A stretch of DNA of 30,394 nt from JADFOB01 sp964651325 (GCA_964651325.1 CAZYXP010000016.1:1-30394); one strand, 5' to 3'; positions 22,818-30,394 are shown, numbered from the stretch's first letter. The notes: generated by a model from the letters alone, not told the origin. A program made the numbers and translations.

Positions 22818-24350
22818 CTACTGCAGAGGGGCCATCTGGATGGTCCGCGTTTCGATTCCGATAACCGGCTGAGGACCATCGAATGCGACGATGCCATCGC
22901 CGATTCGCGTAGCGACGACCGGCGGCGGGAAGACCCAAACCGTTCGCAATCGTTCCTTGTCGTCTAGCAAATCCCGCGCGCAGCCATCGCAGGGCCTTTG
23001 GGCCTGGGAATCCTGCAAGAGCCCCTGCTCCAGATCCTCAAGGGTGATCTCGCGGTCGAGCGTCAGGACGTAGCCATTGCCGGCGGGATTCAGCCGGCGC
23101 TTTACGACGCGGTAGATTTGACCGTTAACCTCGTCGATGATCTCCGCGCCTTTTTGGATCATCTCTGAAAGCATGATCATCTGCGTCGCGTTGGCCCCGG
23201 CCGCGGTGACCAAAGCCGGAGGCGGAACCTCAACCTCGGTCGGAATTCCACTTGCGTCCGGGCCGCTGCCGGAAGCGATCCCCTTGGGGAACTGAATCTG
23301 AATGCGCCAGGGCTCGGGCAGCATGACGTCGTTTTCAGCGGGCATGGCCTTGGGAATCACCGTTGGCTCGGCGCTCATGAAATAGGGCCCGTCAAAGTTA
23401 ACGTACTCCAGATTCGGCGTGGCGGTCGTGTCCTGGACGGCGTATCGCTGAGTGGGGCTAGGGCGGCGCAACGCGACGTAGTACAACGTAAAATTGCGCG
23501 GCGTCGCTGCGGCCGCAGCGGCCTGTTCAACGGCAACCGCCGGGGACAATAACGATCCGTCTCGCTGGGGCCCCACGGGCTTGTTGAGCCGGTGCAACGC
23601 GGCCCAGGCGTATTTCCTCGTGCTAAAAAGGTCGTCCCATCGCGCGCCGAGCTCGTCGGGATCCGTCGGGTCGTAGGTGCCATCGAGCAGGACGCTTTCG
23701 CGCGGGGGAATCGGCGGATAGACGCGATCTTCAATACGAACCTGCGCTGCAAAAAAAGATCCATCGCAAAAATCGTGGGGCGGCGAAGTGCCACACACTT
23801 GCCGGGCGATGTGCTCCACAAAATCGGTCGGGGGCAACGTGGCGTTGATGGAATCTGAGGGCAGAAAATCGGGTCCATCCAGATGCCACGGGGCATGCGT
23901 TTCCGACCAAGAAGCCATGCGATCGGGTACGATTCGGCGAGGCGAATCGCTCGGGGCCACGAGCACGTTTTCCATGTTCAGTAGGTGAACACGCGTATCG
24001 CTCAGCGCAAGAAGCTCGTTGGATTGCGCCGGCTGCCGCACCCAAACCATCATATCTCCGGCGAAGCTCGAACCGTTGAAGCCCAACTGGCTGGCATGCG
24101 TATCTACATGGGTAAGGCGTCTGACTGCGGTGTCGGCGGCCCGGATGATGGAGGTTCTGCGGGTTTCGTCGGTCAAAGAGCGAACACGTCCCATCGCGAC
24201 GGGAAACATGGTGGCGATCATCACCATGCCCAAGCCGAGGACCACAATCGCAATCATCAACTCGATCAAGGAAAACGCATCGCACGCCAAACGCCCGGCG
24301 GGCGCCGGGCGCGTGCGCCGAATCTTGGCTGCTGACACAACAGGCATCAT
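22818..24350 (-). CDS. GspI-like minor pseudopilin
   Basis: Predicted minor pseudopilin of 510 residues; classical GspI is about 120-130, so most of this protein is an enlarged periplasmic domain. The leader ends 'RLACDA', followed by 'FSLIELMIAIVVLGLGMVMI' with Phe+1 and Glu+5. The 'MFPVAMGRVRSLTDETRRTSIIRAADTAV' stretch is like GspI/PilV helices. Later parts include 'VNGQIYRVVKRRLNPAGNGYVLTLDR'. The start is ATG 24350, overlapping the stop of the GspH-like gene as ATGA, with GAGG about 10 nt upstream. This indicates translational coupling. GspI versus PilV cannot be separated by sequence alone; gene order favours GspI. Confidence 0.75.
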   Translation of the reverse strand: MMPVVSAAKIRRTRPAPAGRLACDAFSLIELMIAIVVLGLGMVMIATMFPVAMGRVRSLTDETRRTSIIRAADTAVRRLTHVDTHASQLGFNGSSFAGDMMVWVRQPAQSNELLALSDTRVHLLNMENVLVAPSDSPRRIVPDRMASWSETHAPWHLDGPDFLPSDSINATLPPTDFVEHIARQVCGTSPPHDFCDGSFFAAQVRIEDRVYPPIPPRESVLLDGTYDPTDPDELGARWDDLFSTRKYAWAALHRLNKPVGPQRDGSLLSPAVAVEQAAAAAATPRNFTLYYVALRRPSPTQRYAVQDTTATPNLEYVNFDGPYFMSAEPTVIPKAMPAENDVMLPEPWRIQIQFPKGIASGSGPDASGIPTEVEVPPPALVTAAGANATQMIMLSEMIQKGAEIIDEVNGQIYRVVKRRLNPAGNGYVLTLDREITLEDLEQGLLQDSQAQRPCDGCARDLLDDKERLRTVWVFPPPVVATRIGDGIVAFDGPQPVIGIETRTIQMAPLQ

Positions 24351-25309
24351 GGCGAGGCGACCTCGCCAACGGGGCCGCGGGTGACGGCGCCGGTCCATCG
24401 ATTGATGTAGAACGGTTGGCCGAACCGCAGGAGGTTGGCCCGCTTCTGCTCGGGGCCGGAATCTCCGAATCCCGACTGCTTGAACACGGCATCATCGTAA
24501 ACGATCAGACCGTCGATCGAAGGAAAGTTGATCGCGATGCCATCCTGATCGCTGACTAGATCGGCTACGCCCCGGCGAAGGTTGAGCAGGTCGATCGGCG
24601 CGGCGTCGCCAGCTTGAGGCCAATAGCGCTCCACGACCGGATCGGTTCCCCCTCCGACGCGCAACCCGGTGAGATCGCCTGCCGGAAGATCGTCATCGAC
24701 GCTATCGGGGTCTTGAATCAGCACGTTGCGGCGAAGCCGAAGCTGTCCATCGCCCGAGAAAACAAGGGCGAAGAAGTTTCGATGGCGTTGGCCGATATCG
24801 GCGTTCAGTTCAGAATCCGGATCGAGGAACCGTTCATTGGCCAGTTCCTTGGCCGCGAAGGCGATCGATCTGTTGTCCGCCCCTTCCTCATCGACGACGT
24901 AGCGCGGCACGACCCGAAACGGCGCGGGCATCGAAAAACCCCGATCGCGCGTTATGTGAAACACGTCTCGCCAGAGGATGTTCCCGGGGTTTGCCTGTTC
25001 GATCGACCGAACACGCTGAGCTCCGTCTCGATCCACATAGAAAAAGAGCCCGCTATCGACACCCGCGCTTTGAATCGCCAGCGTACGCGTCGTCATCAAG
25101 AGCCCTTGGATGGTGTTTTCGGCCTCGGAAAGCTTCCGCTGGCCCCAGAGGGATGTAACGGCCGGCACCGTCATGCTCAGCACGACGATCATAATGGCAA
25201 TCACGACCACCAATTCGACCAGGGTGAAGGCGGCGACCGGGCGCCCGGCGCGCGCACCGAGACCGACGCGATTGGGCCGTTGCAACAGCGATTCCGATGA
25301 CGACGACAT
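24347..25309 (-). CDS. GspH-like minor pseudopilin
   Basis: Predicted pseudopilin of 320 residues. The leader of 27 residues ends 'GRPVAA', followed by 'FTLVELVVVIAIMIVVLSMT' (Phe+1, Glu+5). The 'VPAVTSLWGQRKLSEAENTIQGLLMTTRTLAIQSA' stretch is the GspH/FimT pattern of a helix followed by 'ARxxAI'. The periplasmic part contains 'GLFFYVDRDG' and 'FFALVFSGDGQLRLRRN', similar to the GspH beta-rich region. It begins 2 bp after the stop of the preceding GspG-like gene and overlaps the next by 4 bp, so it is clearly in one operon. Confidence 0.8.
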   Translation of the reverse strand: MSSSSESLLQRPNRVGLGARAGRPVAAFTLVELVVVIAIMIVVLSMTVPAVTSLWGQRKLSEAENTIQGLLMTTRTLAIQSAGVDSGLFFYVDRDGAQRVRSIEQANPGNILWRDVFHITRDRGFSMPAPFRVVPRYVVDEEGADNRSIAFAAKELANERFLDPDSELNADIGQRHRNFFALVFSGDGQLRLRRNVLIQDPDSVDDDLPAGDLTGLRVGGGTDPVVERYWPQAGDAAPIDLLNLRRGVADLVSDQDGIAINFPSIDGLIVYDDAVFKQSGFGDSGPEQKRANLLRFGQPFYINRWTGAVTRGPVGEVASP

Positions 25310-25311
25310 AG

Positions 25312-26301
25312 CTACCGGCTCCCTCGGCGAAGTATCTCTCGTAGAGTAGGGTCCGGGTAAATATTGTCGTCGTTAAGTGGGCTATCAATAGCAGGTATGG
25401 CGGAACCCGATGAAATCCAGTCGTCTATCAGCGTGGCGGGCGGGGCGCCCTCTCCGGCACGCCCGGCCGCGATGACCTCGGCTAGCAGCTGATCCTGACC
25501 GTTGGGACCATAAGAGAACACGATCGGCTGGCCGCCATTGAGCCGAATCATGCTCGCAGACGCCTTGTTCCACACCGGATGATTGGAGGATTCCGTTTCC
25601 TCGTTCGGCGCGTCTGCATCGAAATCTATCTCGGCAAGGTAGGAAAAGGGCGTGCCCCATCCGTCTACCGGATAGCGGATCGCTTGATCAACCATGGCAT
25701 CAAACTGCTCATCATTGCCCCGATCCAGGAACTGGAGCGGATTGCCGGTGGCATCCAATGGCGTGGACCACTGATTCTCGGGCAGCTTGGAGAGCATGAC
25801 CTGAGACGCATCACCGAAGAGTTCAATGGCCAATACCATGGCACCGACATCTCGATGCTCCAGGCCGCGCGGGCCGTCCTCCAGACCGTTCAGCTGAAAC
25901 GTCATCTCTTCGTAGTTCGTACCGCTTGCGGGCCCGGGGTTGATTTCGGGGCGCCTCCCCTGATCGTCTCTTCCTGGCGCACGGGAACCGCTCGGCCCAT
26001 TGGGAATGCCATCCGCGGTGAACACCTCGAACTCGTCGGGTGGGTAGAAGCCGTATCGAGCGCGGTACTTACTTGGCTGACTCAACGTTGGCCGTAGCTC
26101 TTGCTCGCGGGCGAACTCATCGATCGCATCGCGTACGATGTTGAGCGTCATGGCGGTGGTGCGCTCTTTGCCGGTGTCTATCAGGCGGGTGGCCGCCACG
26201 AGCACGGTGCCGGCTAGAATCGCGATGATGGCGATCACCACGACCAATTCGATCAGGGTGAACGCCGTGGCGCGATTCGATGGGTACGCATGGAGGTGCA
26301 T
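25312..26301 (-). CDS. GspG-like pseudopilin, paralogue 3
   Basis: A 329-residue predicted pseudopilin with a 13-residue leader ending Ala, then 'FTLIELVVVIAIIAILAGTV' (Phe+1, Glu+5). The following helix 'LNIVRDAIDEFARE' and 'DGWGTPFSYLAEIDF' resemble the GspG core ('DPWGNPYxYL'). Near the C-terminus 'FSYGPNGQDQLL' stands where GspG has its Asp-rich 'SxGADG...DI' calcium loop, but the 'YGTxDDIT' part seen in the other two paralogues is absent. It ends in a tail of 60 or so extra residues. The ATG at 26301 is preceded by an in-frame GTG. Only about 13 bp separate it from the preceding gene. Confidence 0.78.
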   Translation of the reverse strand: MHLHAYPSNRATAFTLIELVVVIAIIAILAGTVLVAATRLIDTGKERTTAMTLNIVRDAIDEFAREQELRPTLSQPSKYRARYGFYPPDEFEVFTADGIPNGPSGSRAPGRDDQGRRPEINPGPASGTNYEEMTFQLNGLEDGPRGLEHRDVGAMVLAIELFGDASQVMLSKLPENQWSTPLDATGNPLQFLDRGNDEQFDAMVDQAIRYPVDGWGTPFSYLAEIDFDADAPNEETESSNHPVWNKASASMIRLNGGQPIVFSYGPNGQDQLLAEVIAAGRAGEGAPPATLIDDWISSGSAIPAIDSPLNDDNIYPDPTLREILRRGSR

Positions 26302-26314
26302 CACGCCCGAACCC

Positions 26315-27370
26315 CTATCTCAGAGTACGCTGCCAATTGGTCACATCGTCCGCAGTGCCGTACAAGGCGTCAGCTCCCGCACTGATCAGCAAGTAGCTGT
26401 CCCCGCGGACGGGCTGATTCCTGCCCCGGCTGGATGGATCGAGAATGAACCGAGTAAACGTATCGGCGTAGGCCGAGTTGTTTTGCTCGCTGAAAATCTC
26501 ATTCTCGCCGGTGGCCGCGTCTAGTGTCACGGGCAGGGGCACCGCCTCGGACGGAAGGCCCATGGGATGATAGAACGACTGCCCGGTTCCCAGCCCGGTT
26601 CCGAAATCGGCGCCGCGCCGGGTCAAACCGCTGGCGTTGGAGCCGGTGATGATGCCGTTGTCTTCCTGGCGATAAATCGGCGGCGCCGTGTTTGAGTCGC
26701 CGGCGCTCCCGGTGACGGAACGGGCGGCTTTGTGGGCTCGATAGTACAGGATCGGGTGATCCCAGGGATCGACGAAAAGAAACTGATCGCGCGTCCCCGA
26801 GGATGCGTTGACGTCGATCGAGAGCATCTTCCCTTCATCAAGGAGTCGCCCGAGCGAGGTTACGTTGGCCCGCATCTTGTCATCGACAAAACCGCCTTCA
26901 AATCGGCGCTGAACCGCTTCGGCCGTGGTGGTGTCGAGTTCATAGGCGCCTCCGCTGCCCTTGCCCGTGTCGTCGGACCATTCCCCATTTCGCGGCTGGG
27001 AGAAATCCGCAAATCCGGGTGGACCCAGCAAATCCGCGCCAAGCATCGCATGGAGGAGCAAATGCGCGCCGGAAATGTCGATCGGTTCTCCGGATTCGCT
27101 AAGGGGGTCCGCAATCTGATTGGGCGTTGTGGAGCTGTCCGATGCGGACGGCGGATAGGCCCCGCCGAGCGTCGACTCGCCTCGAAAAAGCTCAAGCCCG
27201 GTGTCCAGCGCCGCCAATTGGGCGTTGCCGGCGGCGACTTTCGCAGAGGTTCTGATCGAGCTGATGGCCGGAACCAAAATTCCCACCAACAGGGCGATGA
27301 TGGCCATAACCACCAGCAGCTCGACGAGCGTAAACGCCGCATGTTCTGGTACGACTCGTTTGTTATTCAT
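26315..27370 (-). CDS. GspG-like pseudopilin, paralogue 2
   Basis: A 351-residue predicted pseudopilin. The 12-residue leader (MNNKRVVPEHAA) is typical, and is followed by 'FTLVELLVVMAIIALLVGIL' with Phe+1, Glu+5 and Pro near +22. 'GNAQLAALDTGLELFRGE' is the GspG helix and 'DPWDHPILYYRAHK' the GspG 'DPWGNPYxY' motif. The C-terminus 'SYLLISAGADALYGTADDVTNW' matches the calcium-binding end of major pseudopilins. The periplasmic part carries an inserted region of about 180 residues not seen in classical GspG (about 140 residues). ATG 27370 has GAGA 8 nt upstream; an in-frame ATG at 27406 would add 12 residues. It is 69 bp after paralogue 1. Confidence 0.8.
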   Translation of the reverse strand: MNNKRVVPEHAAFTLVELLVVMAIIALLVGILVPAISSIRTSAKVAAGNAQLAALDTGLELFRGESTLGGAYPPSASDSSTTPNQIADPLSESGEPIDISGAHLLLHAMLGADLLGPPGFADFSQPRNGEWSDDTGKGSGGAYELDTTTAEAVQRRFEGGFVDDKMRANVTSLGRLLDEGKMLSIDVNASSGTRDQFLFVDPWDHPILYYRAHKAARSVTGSAGDSNTAPPIYRQEDNGIITGSNASGLTRRGADFGTGLGTGQSFYHPMGLPSEAVPLPVTLDAATGENEIFSEQNNSAYADTFTRFILDPSSRGRNQPVRGDSYLLISAGADALYGTADDVTNWQRTLR

Positions 27371-27439
27371 AAGCACGATCTCATGGTTACCCGGATTGGT
27401 TTTCATGACCGGTCGGCCTGGCGCTGTGCCACTTGGCCC

Positions 27440-28609
27440 CTATTCCACGTTGAGCGGGTAGTTCGTAATGTCATCGGAGGTTCCGTACTTCCCATCGATT
27501 CCTGCCGAGATCAGCAGAAAACTGTTGGCATTGGCGGGAAGGAGCGGTGCTTTGGGGTCGACCGTATCGCCCTCATCCAAGGCCTCCAGATACTTTGCCG
27601 CAATCGTCCGGTCCATAACGAATCGGGCAAACGTCTTTCGGTTGTCGTCTTGCATGAGCTGGTCGGCGGTCAACTCATTACCCGGTTCCGCCATGGGATG
27701 ATCGCCGCCGCTGCCGAAATCCCAACCCCAATCATCCTCGTTTTGCAAAGATTTTCCCGTAAACCCCCAGTTGTCCACCTGGAAGTAGTACGGCGGACCG
27801 CCCGTGTACATGTTGTCTTCGCTGTGCAGCACGTCGGCCATGTTGGTCTTCCTGCCGTTTCGATTGGCCACATAGTAGAGGATGGGCTGGTCGAACGAAT
27901 CCACAAAAACCGGCAGATGCTTGGTTTCCTCCCACGTCGGGAAGAGCCGCGCCATGTTGGCGGGCGGGCGTCCGCGGAGGTCTTCGGTACGCACCGTTTT
28001 AACGCCGCCCGGTTCGATATAGTACGGCATGCGCGGGAAGGCCTCATTCGAATCGCCTCCGGGATCTTGGGCATACCACTGATCGGGCTGACTCCGGAAT
28101 TCCGGTGACACGTTCTTGCGCGCTACGTATCCCAATTGGTCGGCCCCCATGAGCATGGCGGGAAGCCAATGCGCGCCATACGCAATGGGCGTAACGGAAG
28201 GATCCTCAACAAAGGGAAACTCACCCTTGGCGGGATCAAACACCGAATCGCCGCCGCTCGCCGCGCGTATGGGCGGGTGGCTGAACGACGGGGGAAACCC
28301 GTTGGTCTGAGGGAAGTCCCGCTCATTATCGTTTTTGAACAATTGCAACGCCGTGCCCAAGGCTCTGATGTCCGTATTGGCTCGCGCTTTCTTCGCGGCA
28401 TTGCGGGCGGAAGTCAGCGACGGAATGAGGATTGAAATCAACAGAGAAATGATGAACACGACGGTAAGCAGTTCCACAAGCGAGAATCCACCGCCTTGGT
28501 ACCGGGCGCGCCGAGTCCATGGGGACTGGAGTTCGGCGATTGCCGCAACGCGCATCGGACTAGCTTGTTTTGGACCCGCGCTAGCGGGGCATGGCTGTTT
28601 GACGATCAT
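27440..28609 (-). CDS. gspG: GspG-like pseudopilin, paralogue 1 (candidate major pseudopilin)
   Basis: A 389-residue predicted pseudopilin and the first after gspF. The ATG at 28609 has GGGAGG 9 nt upstream; the frame is open further up but runs into the end of gspF and lacks such a site. A long leader (41 residues) ends in three glycines before 'FSLVELLTVVFIISLLISIL' (Phe+1, Glu+5), the only canonical Gly at -1 in the set. 'ARNAAKKARANTDIRALGTALQLFKNDN' closely matches the GspG helix. 'DSFDQPILYYVANRNG' and the C-terminal 'SFLLISAGIDGKYGTSDDITNY' correspond to the GspG core and calcium loop. Whether it or a paralogue is the major subunit is an inference from order and the Gly at -1. Confidence 0.82.
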   Translation of the reverse strand: MIVKQPCPASAGPKQASPMRVAAIAELQSPWTRRARYQGGGFSLVELLTVVFIISLLISILIPSLTSARNAAKKARANTDIRALGTALQLFKNDNERDFPQTNGFPPSFSHPPIRAASGGDSVFDPAKGEFPFVEDPSVTPIAYGAHWLPAMLMGADQLGYVARKNVSPEFRSQPDQWYAQDPGGDSNEAFPRMPYYIEPGGVKTVRTEDLRGRPPANMARLFPTWEETKHLPVFVDSFDQPILYYVANRNGRKTNMADVLHSEDNMYTGGPPYYFQVDNWGFTGKSLQNEDDWGWDFGSGGDHPMAEPGNELTADQLMQDDNRKTFARFVMDRTIAAKYLEALDEGDTVDPKAPLLPANANSFLLISAGIDGKYGTSDDITNYPLNVE

Positions 28610-28624
28610 TCGTCCGATCCTCCC

Positions 28625-28630
28625 ATTATA
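28625..28630 (-). promoter_or_regulatory. TATAAT box next to the GspG-1 start
   Basis: A perfect minus-strand TATAAT lies 15 nt before the ATG at 28609, with the ribosome site GGGAGG between them. No acceptable -35 or TGn extension is seen. A start 6-8 nt downstream would remove most of the ribosome site, so this may be fortuitous. The 9-mer GATATAATG is shared with the promoter at 16641. Confidence 0.3.
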
Positions 28631-28728
28631 TCGTAGGCACGCAACACGGCCGGGGCGATGTTGATCTTTGCGTTCATTGTTCAAGCTTCCGCAGCCATCG
28701 CAAATCAAGGACTTGCATTTCCGAGCGG

Positions 28729-28752
28729 CCGCGCGGGCTAAGGCCCGTGGGC
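28729..28752 (-). repeat. Diverged relative of the 23-bp intergenic repeat, copy C
   Basis: CCGCGCGGGC (28729-28738) is identical to the first ten bases of 3615-3637 read on the plus strand; the rest matches loosely (an AAG followed by GCCC core). It lies between gspF and gspG-1 in the 188-bp gap, about 45 bp downstream of the gspF stop. Confidence 0.4.
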
Positions 28753-28797
28753 TCGGGGGCAAACGCGTTGGCCCAAGCCACCCACGTTGCACACGGG

Positions 28798-30039
28798 CTA
28801 TTCCGAAACCGACGAAATCAACGAAACCAACGGCAAAAACAGCGCGAGCACAATAAACCCGACCAGCCCTCCGAGGCAAATAACCATAATGGGCTCGAGC
28901 AGCGAGACCAAACTCTCGATGACAACATCGACTTCTTCGTCGTAGTTGTCTGCGATTTTCAACAGCATTTTGTCGAGTTCGCCGGTTTCCTCGCCCACGT
29001 CGATCATGTTGACGACCAAACTGTCCACGACCTTGGTCGCCCGCAAGGGGGCAGAAAAACTTTCGCCCTCGCGAATTGAATCGTGTACTTTCTGCATCGC
29101 CCGGGCATAGACATCATTGCCGGACGTTTCGCGCGTGATGTTGATGGCTTCCAAAATGGGTACGCCCGCGTTGATCAGCGTGCCCAGCGTTCGTGTGAAA
29201 CGCGCGATGGAGGTCTTGGCGACCAATCCGCCGAAAATCGGAATCCGAAGCGCGATGAAATCGGTGACGAACTTTCCCCCCTTGGAACTGCGGATCAGCT
29301 TGAAAACCAGTATGACCCCCACGGGCGCAAAGAGCACGATCGCCCAACCGGGCGGAACCCCCGTTACAAACCAGGTGGAGGAATTCAGGAGGATCATGGT
29401 CAGGCCCGGAAGCGTGATGCCGAAATCCAGGAAAATCTCCTTGAACTTGGGAATCACGAAGACCATGATGCCCGCGACGATTCCACCTGCGAACATGATC
29501 ACCACAATCGGATAGATCATGGCGCCGACGATCTTGCGCTTGAGCTTGGCCGCCTTTTCCATGAAATCCGCAAGGCGCTGAAGGATGACGTCGAGCACGC
29601 CGCCCGTTTCGCCGGCGGCCACCATGTTGACGTAGAGCCGGTCAAAGGCCTTGGGGTGCTTGGCGAAGGCCTCAGAAAGCGTGGCCCCCCCTTCGATGTC
29701 GTCTGTCACCGCCCGAAGGACGTTTTTCAGTGACCCGGGCTTCTGCTGGTCCTCTAGGATGTTCAGACTGCGCAAAATCGGAAGCCCGGCGTCCTGGAGC
29801 GTGGAAAGTTGGCGCGTGAGCTGCGTGACCTGCTTGATGCCGACGCGACCAAACGTCCCCACGCCGGAACTCTTCTTGGTCGTGGCTTTGGCCTTGGTTG
29901 CGCCTTTCTCGCGAATACGCGTGGGGAAATACCCCAGGTTGCGGATCTTCGCGAGGGCGTCTTCAGTCGAGGGTGCTTCGATCTCGTCCTTGACGTCCTG
30001 CCCGGCCTGGTTCATCGCTTCGTATGCAAAAACCGGCAT
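28798..30039 (-). CDS. gspF: Type II secretion inner-membrane platform protein GspF
   Basis: A polytopic inner-membrane protein that links the secretion ATPase GspE to pseudopilus assembly. The 413 residues match the family. The N-terminus 'MPVFAYEAMNQAGQ' is the classic GspF/PilC start. The first cytoplasmic domain includes 'ARIRNLGYFPTRI'-like text and 'TRQLSTLQDAGLPILRSL'. Three hydrophobic segments follow: one near 170-200 ('IVGAMIYPIVVIMFAGGIVA'), one near 220-250 and one at the C-terminus ('LEPIMVICLGGLVGFIVLAL'). Two GspF domains repeat the pattern 'GLPILRSLNILEDQQ' / 'GVPILEAINITRETS' and 'VAAGETGGVLD' / 'IDVGEETGELD'. The ATG at 30039 is chosen because GAGAG lies 8 nt upstream; a TTG at 30054 would add five residues. 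It heads the visible F-G-G-G-H-I-J-K series. Confidence 0.93.
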   Translation of the reverse strand: MPVFAYEAMNQAGQDVKDEIEAPSTEDALAKIRNLGYFPTRIREKGATKAKATTKKSSGVGTFGRVGIKQVTQLTRQLSTLQDAGLPILRSLNILEDQQKPGSLKNVLRAVTDDIEGGATLSEAFAKHPKAFDRLYVNMVAAGETGGVLDVILQRLADFMEKAAKLKRKIVGAMIYPIVVIMFAGGIVAGIMVFVIPKFKEIFLDFGITLPGLTMILLNSSTWFVTGVPPGWAIVLFAPVGVILVFKLIRSSKGGKFVTDFIALRIPIFGGLVAKTSIARFTRTLGTLINAGVPILEAINITRETSGNDVYARAMQKVHDSIREGESFSAPLRATKVVDSLVVNMIDVGEETGELDKMLLKIADNYDEEVDVVIESLVSLLEPIMVICLGGLVGFIVLALFLPLVSLISSVSE

Positions 30040-30082
30040 GTCGCGTTCTCTCAAAAAAGCGTCGTTCTCGAAAACTAGTCAG

Positions 30083-30099
30083 GTGGAGCGGGGCTCCAC
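30083..30099 (-). terminator. Perfect 7-bp stem hairpin 44 bp before the gspF start
   Basis: GTGGAGC (30083-30089) pairs with GCTCCAC (30093-30099) across a 3-nt loop. On the minus strand it is followed by CTGACTAGTTTTC, a weak T-run. It could terminate transcription from beyond the right edge or form a 5' leader structure of the gspF message. Confidence 0.45.
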
Positions 30100-30206
30100 A
30101 CGGCTCAAGGCAACGTAGCCCCTATGGCTTACCACAAAGCGACCCTACTGCTTACCAGGAAGCGGCAAAGCCACCAAGCCCGCCAAGCGACCGGCACCCG
30201 GCTCAG

Positions 30207-30261
30207 AGCCGCGGGCGCTAGCCTGCGGACCCTTAGCGGCAACCACTGCGACAACCTTCGC
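30207..30261. repeat. 55-bp direct repeat, first copy
   Basis: Identical over 55 bp to 30340-30394; the period is 133 bp. The copy begins AGCCGCGGGCGCTAGCCTGC. Its GGCGCTAGCCT (30214-30224) also has an inverted partner AGGCTAGCGCC at 30288-30298, so the unit combines direct and inverted parts. Confidence 0.75.
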
Positions 30262-30339
30262 TGCAACCTTCGCTGCAGGAGGTCACCAGGCTAGCGCCAG
30301 GTGCTCCGATCCGGCGGTTCCACGAACACGCCGGATCAA

Positions 30340-30394
30340 AGCCGCGGGCGCTAGCCTGCGGACCCTTAGCGGCAACCACTGCGACAACCTTCGC
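30340..30394. repeat. 55-bp direct repeat, second copy (cut by window edge)
   Basis: The second copy of the repeat at 30207-30261. It is still identical when the window ends, so the true repeat may be longer and the array may continue. The hairpin GATCCGGCG-N12-CGCCGGATC (30308-30337) lies directly before it. Confidence 0.75.

Larger units (their letters stand above)
30040..30394. other. Repeat-rich intergenic region upstream of gspF
   Basis: 355 bp with no supportable gene. It contains a strong hairpin at 30083-30099, a near-tandem 15-bp repeat (30127-30141 and 30150-30164), a 55-bp direct repeat (30207-30261 and 30340-30394), a tandem 12-mer (30253-30276) and a 9-bp stem hairpin (30308-30337). 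The 133-bp repeat period is not a multiple of three, which argues against coding. The region continues past the window edge. Confidence 0.6.

Noticed and set aside
28610..28879. N-terminal extension of the gspG-1 frame into the gspF 3' end
   Set aside because: It would overlap gspF by about 80 bp and adds no pilin feature, whereas ATG 28609 has a strong GGGAGG site.
30127..30394. Repeats upstream of gspF considered as a CRISPR array
   Set aside because: The period is 133 bp, the spacer contains related inverted pieces, only two units are visible, and there are no cas genes.

Overview
The window looks like a high-GC (roughly 60 %) chromosome segment of a free-living bacterium, most likely a member of the Planctomycetota (perhaps Phycisphaerae-like). 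This is inferred from protein style: a family of large pseudopilins led by a giant GspK-like protein with a lamin-tail-like domain, a dockerin-bearing secreted protein built of Cys-rich repeats with a long extension before its signal peptide, a sigma-70 factor fused to extra helix-turn-helix segments, and many short palindromic intergenic repeats. No rRNA, tRNA, CRISPR array, transposase or phage gene was seen.

Left part (1-6237): the 5' part of asnS (asparaginyl-tRNA synthetase) runs off the left edge. Divergent from it is a large glycosyltransferase-like protein that appears to contain two CgeB-type halves. Convergent to that is gmd (GDP-mannose 4,6-dehydratase), flanked by inverted copies of a 23-bp intergenic repeat. 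An Eis-like GNAT acetyltransferase follows.

Centre (6238-12420, + strand): a 400-bp regulatory region with a good sigma-70 promoter overlapped by GTTAGCA half-sites leads into an unusual sigma factor. Then come three overlapping genes in the order neuA-neuB-neuC, enough on paper to make and activate a sialic-acid-type nonulosonate from UDP-GlcNAc, and an HDOD-domain regulator. With gmd and the glycosyltransferase this points to cell-surface glycan synthesis.

Right part (12478-30039, all - strand): transcription runs from high to low coordinates through gspF, three gspG-like pseudopilins, then gspH-, gspI-, gspJ- and gspK-like genes. This is the canonical F-G-H-I-J-K order of a type II secretion system, with gspG apparently triplicated and gspK enlarged about fourfold. 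Downstream, behind its own predicted promoter, is a 1340-residue secreted protein with 21 six-cysteine repeats and a C-terminal dockerin, a plausible cargo or surface partner of the secretion machine. GspD, GspE and GspC/L/M are not in the window and may lie beyond the right edge.

The gene-free stretches hold palindromic repeats, some shared between loci, including one hairpin element just downstream of two unrelated genes and a 133-bp-period direct repeat at the right edge. The most unusual items are the Cys-rich dockerin protein beside the pseudopilin operon, the GspG triplication with the giant GspK, and the operator-like cluster at the sigma-factor promoter.
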